Below, piece after piece: positions 58,603 through 64,000 of a DNA stretch of 64,000 nucleotides. Within the stretch, counting starts at the first letter, position 1. Every line of letters begins with the position of its first letter. The translations under genes were made by a program, and so were the position numbers. Origin of the DNA: Hyaloscypha bicolor E (lineage: Eukaryota > Ascomycota > Leotiomycetes > Helotiales > Hyaloscyphaceae); NCBI RefSeq assembly GCF_002865645.1, contig NW_020194517.1:620001-684000 (forward strand), written 5' to 3'. The notes under the pieces are model-generated. The model saw only the letters and a list, made by a program, of their open reading frames with translations. It was not told the origin of the DNA and did not search any database.

Positions 58603-59885
58603 GCTTTGAATCGACAACTCTTCTCACCGCTCGAACAACCCCATGCCGCCGAGACATTGTAGTCAGCAGCAGATCAGCTTGTGCTAAGTTGCATATCCCG
58701 CCCCCGAATCCTCTCCGGACATGCTGCAGGCTGACTACAAGAAACAACGGAAGAGCTGAAATTCTGCTTATGGAATTAACATGACTGAAAGGTCAAATTA
58801 AGTCGTTCCACGGAATTTTCGGTGACAGACCCACAAGTAGAATTATGCAAACAAACTTTTAGTGCGCAACATTCAGACCGCCTCAGAAACATAAAAAGGC
58901 AACATTCTGCAGGGACCTTCGAAACTGCTCACCGACTTGGCCAAGCACTCGAGTTGCTAGAGTGCTTCCATCTGATCATCAGGTCACTGCAGCCTTGCTG
59001 TATAGGCCTTGCATTGGTCCAGACCTCCACTCCTGGGGCGGATCAACTAGTAAGGTTCTAGCATGGATTCTTTTTGTGACGTGGACGAATGCCGTGTGGT
59101 GTGTGGTGTGTGGATTAGTGAGGCGGACGCTTGTCCCTTCCCGAGCGACGATTGCGATTTGTGCATGGAATACGGCGTCATGCCATTGATTGATTGATCT
59201 GGATCCCTCTCATTCGTCTAAATACACCCTTTCCCAATTCCAATATACGATACGCTATGCCAGCAGCGTAGCAGGACGTATCGATGGCCAATTTCCCAGA
59301 AAAGTTCGATTAATCGCATCAATCGGATCCATAATCAACAACCCCTTACCATCCCCCCATAGATCCAGATGCACCAAGATATCCATAGAAGAGGCATCTT
59401 CCTATAAATTCAGTTCCGCCAGGACATTCTTGAATCGTACAGACAAAACAGATGACTCCCTAAAACAACGTGTGGCGAGAACTGTACATGCTCTCGCCCG
59501 CAACGATAGCCCAGCCATCCTCGAGAAGTGACAAAAGAGATTTTCAGCTGTGAAGCAGTCTTGCTCGCCTCTCTCTTCCAAACTTATATTTGTGCAGTCT
59601 ATAGGGGGTATTTTGAAGACAAGAAGCAATGAGAATCGCGTCTATGGCGGCTCCCTCTTAAGGTATGAAGTATAACAATGAAAATGAGGTGTCAACAACA
59701 ACTAGACGCCGGAATATACACGCTGAACCCCGGTGATGGAAGAACAAGATGAGCCCACGTTACAAAGGAACGTATGAAAGTGAAGGAGGCCATGCCCCCA
59801 GAGATCCTCAACACCGTGCAAATGTAGATGTGACAAAAAGAACTTTTCCTCCTTTTGATGTACAGACTAACGATCTCCTGATCGT
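58603..59885. other. Intergenic region between the island and the kinase gene
   Basis: About 1.28 kb of normal composition. Overlapping short frames on both strands show no family resemblance, and the longest plus-strand one lacks an ATG start. It should hold the kinase 3' UTR. Confidence 0.55.
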
Positions 59886-62325
59886 CTAAAAGCGGCTCGA
59901 AGCTGCAAAGAGACTTGCAGCGGCGTCGGCGGCCCATTCATTCTCCTCGTAGTCGTACGGTGGCGTTGATGACTGTTTGTCCCTGACTGGGGCTTTCGAG
60001 GGAGTCACATGCGTAATGCCTTGTCCGAAGAGGACCGCATTTCCACTGGCCGAGGGGGATGGAGTAGGATAGGGATTTGATAGTGCCAGGTTGCTGGAGG
60101 ACTGTCTCAGGGCTTGTCGACCATCGTTCTGACCAGAATTTCGGTCCAACCGTTTCATAACTCTGTGGGTGCTGGATAAGACCTCGTCAAGCAACTCGTC
60201 TTCCTCATCGGGTGTTTCGTATTGACGAGCCCCGCCAGGCACTTGAGAACGCCGTGTCCGACTTGAGATTGGTCCCACGCCTCGTAAATTGTCCACTGAT
60301 CGGGGTTGTTGGGGAAGAGAATGGTGACGCTTAAGGACGCTGCTCGGACTGATGAGGTGGTTTGGCGGAGGGGGAGCATTGCCTGCTTGGGATGAGTCAA
60401 GATTCTGCTGCACATTTCGCAGTGCCTTATCTAAAGCCTCGTAGGTATCGACCTTTTGAACAGGACTTGGAAGTTGGCTGCTATCAACTACCATCGAAGA
60501 ACGATTGCTGGCCCATGGTCCACATCCTGCTTGGGCTTCAATGTCCATTGACTTGGGTGAGATTGGTGTCTGGGATTGACGGCCCGAGAATCGCCTCGCT
60601 CGTTTTCTCAAATGTGAGAAGAAACTTTCTTTCTGCCCATTGGGCGGCGAAGCAAGGCCCGAGTTGCCATTCAAGGCCATCTCAGCTTGTTGCCGATGTA
60701 TATCGGCATAGTGATTGTTCGTTGATGCCACCGAAAGCTGCCTGCCGATTTTCTTGGCAACTTTGTCGTCTACATTCAATGTCTGCTGACTAGCATTTGA
60801 GTATGAATTGCTATATGATGGTGTGCGACTGCTTGCTTGTGCTGTGACGGCATCTGACAAGGGGGATATGGGCTTGATTGTGGGTAAAATGGGCATTGGA
60901 GCACCGTTGGATGGACCATTGTTCCATGTTGATCTTTTGGCAGCTGGTGGCCGGGTCTTCGTTACTGGAATCTCGGTGGCTGCATGCACGGGTGAGGGCC
61001 GTGGAGCAATGTTCTCCTTTCCAGCTGACTGCGCAACGCTTGCGGAGCTCTCGGACCGGCCGATCAACGATTTTCTAAACCACGATGACTTCGAAGATGA
61101 TGTCGCACTTTCTGTCAAGTCTTTGGAGCCACGATAGCTCAAGTCCGATTGCTTCCTACCGAGCATCTTTGATGCCGACGACTTGGGCCGGAGAGGATCA
61201 ACGGCATCGGTAAAGAATTCATGAGCCAGAGCTTGCGTGGATGTCGGTCTGCTCTTCGGATCCCACATCAAACACCACGTGACGAAGTTGCTGAGTGAAG
61301 CTGGCCATTGTGGAGGCTGAAGTATGGTATCCATGGAATGAGGTGCCATCTTTGGGAAGGAAAATCCAAGTTTGCCGGCCAGGCGAGTGCCTTCCCTCCA
61401 ATCTCCGCCTCCAACTCGTGAACCAGCTTTGTTGTACCAATTGCCCGGGCTGCCCATAATCTCGCAGACCCTCCACACCTGGTCAACCTCGTTCCCCCCC
61501 GGAAATAATGGCTTCAGTGTCGCAATTTCGACAGCCATGGCACCAATCGCCCAGATGTCAACTGGTGCCGAGTACTCTCCCGCACGAAGTAAAACTTCGG
61601 GCGCGCGATACCAACGAGTCGAGACGTAAGTTGTATAGGCGAGTTTCGAGTGAGTCTCCCGAGCAAGTCCAAAATCGGCAATCTTAACCGTGTACGCGGG
61701 TGGAGTTGAGGGAGGAGTGACCATGGCCGAGTATCGTCGAAAGGATGTACCCGAGTCTTGCTGTGTTGATGTCGACACGAGGATGTTCTCGGGTTTGATG
61801 TCGCGATGGAAGAAATGGTGAGCGTGAATATGCTCCAAACCCTGCATAATTTGGAACAGGATACTTTTGACACTGGCGACATCTAAACATTTGTGGTCAC
61901 GGGCTTTCATCAATTGATATAAATTCCCGTCCATGTATTCCATGCATATGTGGAGCTTCTTACTGAAGGGATCGAGGAAGATGTCCAATGCTGGGACAAG
62001 GTGTTGATGTTGAGGAAGAGTTCTGAGGAATACGACCTCTCGAAGTTCGAGACACGGAGCGAAGGACTCGAATTGCTTCTTCATCGTTTTGATCGCGATC
62101 TAACATGGTCGGTTAGCTTCCATGATCCTGTATGACTTTAGGGACACATACGATAGTTCCTCGTCGTGCCACACTAGAACCTGCAGCACGAACTCGCGCA
62201 AGCACGACGCTTCCAAAGCTGCCATCTCCGATGTCTTTCAAGACCTCAAATCGGTCTTCCAACGCCGTGCCTGGTGTGGTTTGAGGTGTCGACCCTCGAT
62301 GGGTGAGATCGTACGCTACGGTCAT
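59886..62325 (-). CDS. ime2: IME2/RCK-family (CMGC) serine/threonine kinase
   Basis: Ser/Thr kinase of the IME2/MAK group, which in fungi governs meiosis or sexual development and responses to nutrients. Exons 62325-62152 and 62099-59886 (52-base intron, phase 0) give 795 aa. The intron lies between the Gly-rich loop (GDGSFG, 33-38) and the catalytic lysine K62 in IAIK. HRDIKPEN has D158, DFGLAR has D200, and the activation loop has the TTY motif (T214, Y216) followed by VSTRWYRAPE, characteristic of RCK kinases. A short acidic/Ser-rich insert (about 164-191) sits between HRD and DFG. After about residue 350 the protein is long, Ser/Pro-rich and presumably disordered, ending AADAAASLFAASSRF. 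Taking only the long exon would lose the ATP-binding loop. Confidence 0.93.
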
Positions 62326-64000
62326 GGTTGAGGTGGAAAGGGTGGTCCTCCGGCTATTTCATCCCAGGTTGAAGGTGTTGAGGTGCTGGATCAACGATGG
62401 TGCTGTTCGAGTAACAATGTCAGCCGTGTTTCAAGCAATCTTCGACGGCTATATCACGACGTAGAATTCAATCAAGCATACCTATGATTGCCGTTGATGA
62501 GCTCGTCGCGAGGTGATTGCCATAAATGAGTGTGGATAGGTCGAGCAAGTGCAGTGGTCGAAGGAGCGATGGAGCGACCGGAAGGGGATACTGGAGATGA
62601 GCGAGCCTCGCGGACGATGAGCGGAGTCGATAGGGGTAACGTCAGAGTGGTTTGGTGATGCTGAGGACGCAAAGGAAGTGTCGATGTTGCCTCCCAAGTT
62701 GTGGATGAGGTTGGCTAGGACAGCGCATGAAGTTTAGAAGGTCGCGCGTTGTCGCATGAAGGATCGCCAATCTGGGAGAAGCTGGCAAATTTCGGTTACA
62801 AAAATGGATTCGAGAAGGAACGTTCCTTCAGGGGCCGCGGTGGCGGGGCGGGAGAAGGCACAATTAGCAAAGGCGGCATAAAGTTGGGGACGAGGACGAA
62901 GGCGTGCGAGGTTAATTGACTTTGGTCGTGGTCGGGGTCTGGGTGATGTACTGTATCACTGCGAGCCTGCGTGCCCTTGTTGATGGGGGCCCCGCTAGCC
63001 ACGACAACGCTGCTGGGAGGGCTCGCTCGCTGAGTGAGAGATGCCAAAATAGAATAAGCTCCAGAATTCCTTTACGCGTGGATATGGATTTGGTTCTTAG
63101 TGCTGCTGAGCCTTCAGGCCTTTGCTGATTGTTTCCAGGTCTGAGGGCTTTCGATAGCACTTGCAGTTCTGTAGTTACAGGTCCGGACCTCGAAGAACCG
63201 TGATCTACAGAAGTATGCGCGTGCGCGTTATTGGGAGGGCGGTGCGGCACTTTCTCCATATCCAATCCCTTCCCCTATTTTTCTGGTGCCCAAGCAGCTG
63301 TCCCAGGAGCCCCGTCGAATAAAAGCATCCCTTGACTGCTGCCCAATCTTCTCACCTCCGGCTGTCACGTTTTCCCCGTCCCTTGGAGCCCTCTTCACAA
63401 ACGACCAACGGGCGGCCGAGCCCGAGCCCCTTTTCTCTGTGATGGGACAAGGGGCCCCATCAATTAGTCTGTCCGTTCCTGACCTAGTCTGCATTGCTCG
63501 GCCCTAAAGCCACTTACCTGCAACGCTCACTTGGGAGTAGCTTTCGGGACGGTCCCCGGCTCTAGCCTTTCCCCTGCAAGCCCCATTGTGCCGGCCCAGG
63601 AGTAAGGTGTCGAGATCGGTGAGGTCAAGCTCTCATATTATTGAACCCCGGAACATTCCATTTTGGAAACATCAGAAACAAGGAACTGTTCAGTGCGGCA
63701 CCGGCTCGGCTTGGTTGTGGCTGTGCCAGGCACAGGGGGTAATTGGCCACCCTTCCAGGCAGGGTGCATGGATGCTTTTGCAAGGATCCCAAGCTTTTCG
63801 CTTTTGAAACGCAGTCATCGGATGTTTTAGGGGTTCCAGAACCCGAGGGTTTGGATTGGATCTCTGAGACAGGTTCTGAAAAGGAGAAAAGCCGTAGCGT
63901 CACGTGCTGGCTCGTAACGTCATTTCCACTTATTCGTCCCTAGAAGTTGAACAATCTCCAATAGTCTCTCTCTGTTTGGAGTTCAAATGGATCTTGAGTA
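62326..64000. promoter_or_regulatory. Long upstream region of the kinase gene
   Basis: About 1.7 kb with no supported gene. It should contain the kinase promoter and perhaps a long, possibly spliced 5' UTR. A CACGTG E-box with a nearby TAACGTCA-like site lies at about 63900-63925. It could serve a gene beyond the window. Confidence 0.5.

Noticed and set aside
59190..59531. 113-codon plus-strand frame downstream of the kinase
   Set aside because: Starts without ATG, overlaps another frame on the opposite strand and shows no conserved motif; probably kinase 3' UTR.
1..64000. tRNA or rRNA genes, CRISPR arrays, bacterial-type operons
   Set aside because: No cloverleaf-like sequence or regularly spaced repeat-spacer structure was seen by eye. 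The genome is clearly fungal and a CRISPR array is not expected.

Overview
This window looks like nuclear DNA of a filamentous ascomycete (Pezizomycotina; a leotiomycete is my guess, not shown). Short GT-AG introns of about 47-170 bases with CTAAC/CTGAC-like branch sites, a Zn2Cys6 regulator, a patatin-NB-ARC-TPR NLR and a C-to-T/G-to-A degraded AT-rich repeat island all point that way. I read everything by eye. Exon joins were checked only for splice signals, reading phase and fit to the protein family.

Layout: 12-1459 (+) short-chain dehydrogenase; 1675-3831 (-) arginyltransferase ATE1; 6021-6588 (+) Nudix hydrolase; 7433-8209 (+) LSM1; 8981-9436 (-) basic hypothetical protein; 10043-11800 (-) anthranilate synthase TrpE; 12496-13996 (+) coiled-coil hypothetical protein; 14285-16668 (-) Zn2Cys6 factor; 17057-22284 a TIR element carrying an NLR gene and a pogo/Fot1-like transposase remnant; 23541-26255 (+) MFS sugar transporter with 12 exons; 26556-27263 (-) Gly/Arg-rich protein; 28068-28394 (+) small Lys-rich protein; 29011-29329 (-) small Gly/Val-rich protein; 29711-58594 a 28.9-kb nested transposon island; 59886-62325 (-) IME2/RCK-type kinase; then non-coding DNA to the end.

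Two regions stand out. In the first, a 5.2-kb element with 43-bp inverted termini and a TA target duplication encloses a complete 1037-aa patatin/NB-ARC/TPR NLR. The NLR stop codon lies where the transposase remnant on the other strand stops being recognisable, so the gene appears to be cargo of a Tc1/mariner-pogo element.

In the second, the gene desert can be unpacked layer by layer from its target duplications. A hAT-like element (8-bp GACATCAT duplication) contains a minus-strand LTR retrotransposon D (AATTC). D contains a plus-strand chromodomain gypsy element B (AGTTC). B contains a second copy of its own family, A (CAGGA/TAGGA), and a second copy of D's family, C (TTTAT). The 5' LTR of D also carries a 164-bp insert. 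All pol genes are destroyed by transitions typical of repeat-induced point mutation (RIP).

The other genes are mostly housekeeping or regulatory: N-degron arginylation, mRNA decay/U6 RNA binding, tryptophan synthesis, inositol pyrophosphate or dinucleotide turnover, sugar uptake, and a meiosis-type kinase. They show no sign of an operon or secondary-metabolite cluster.
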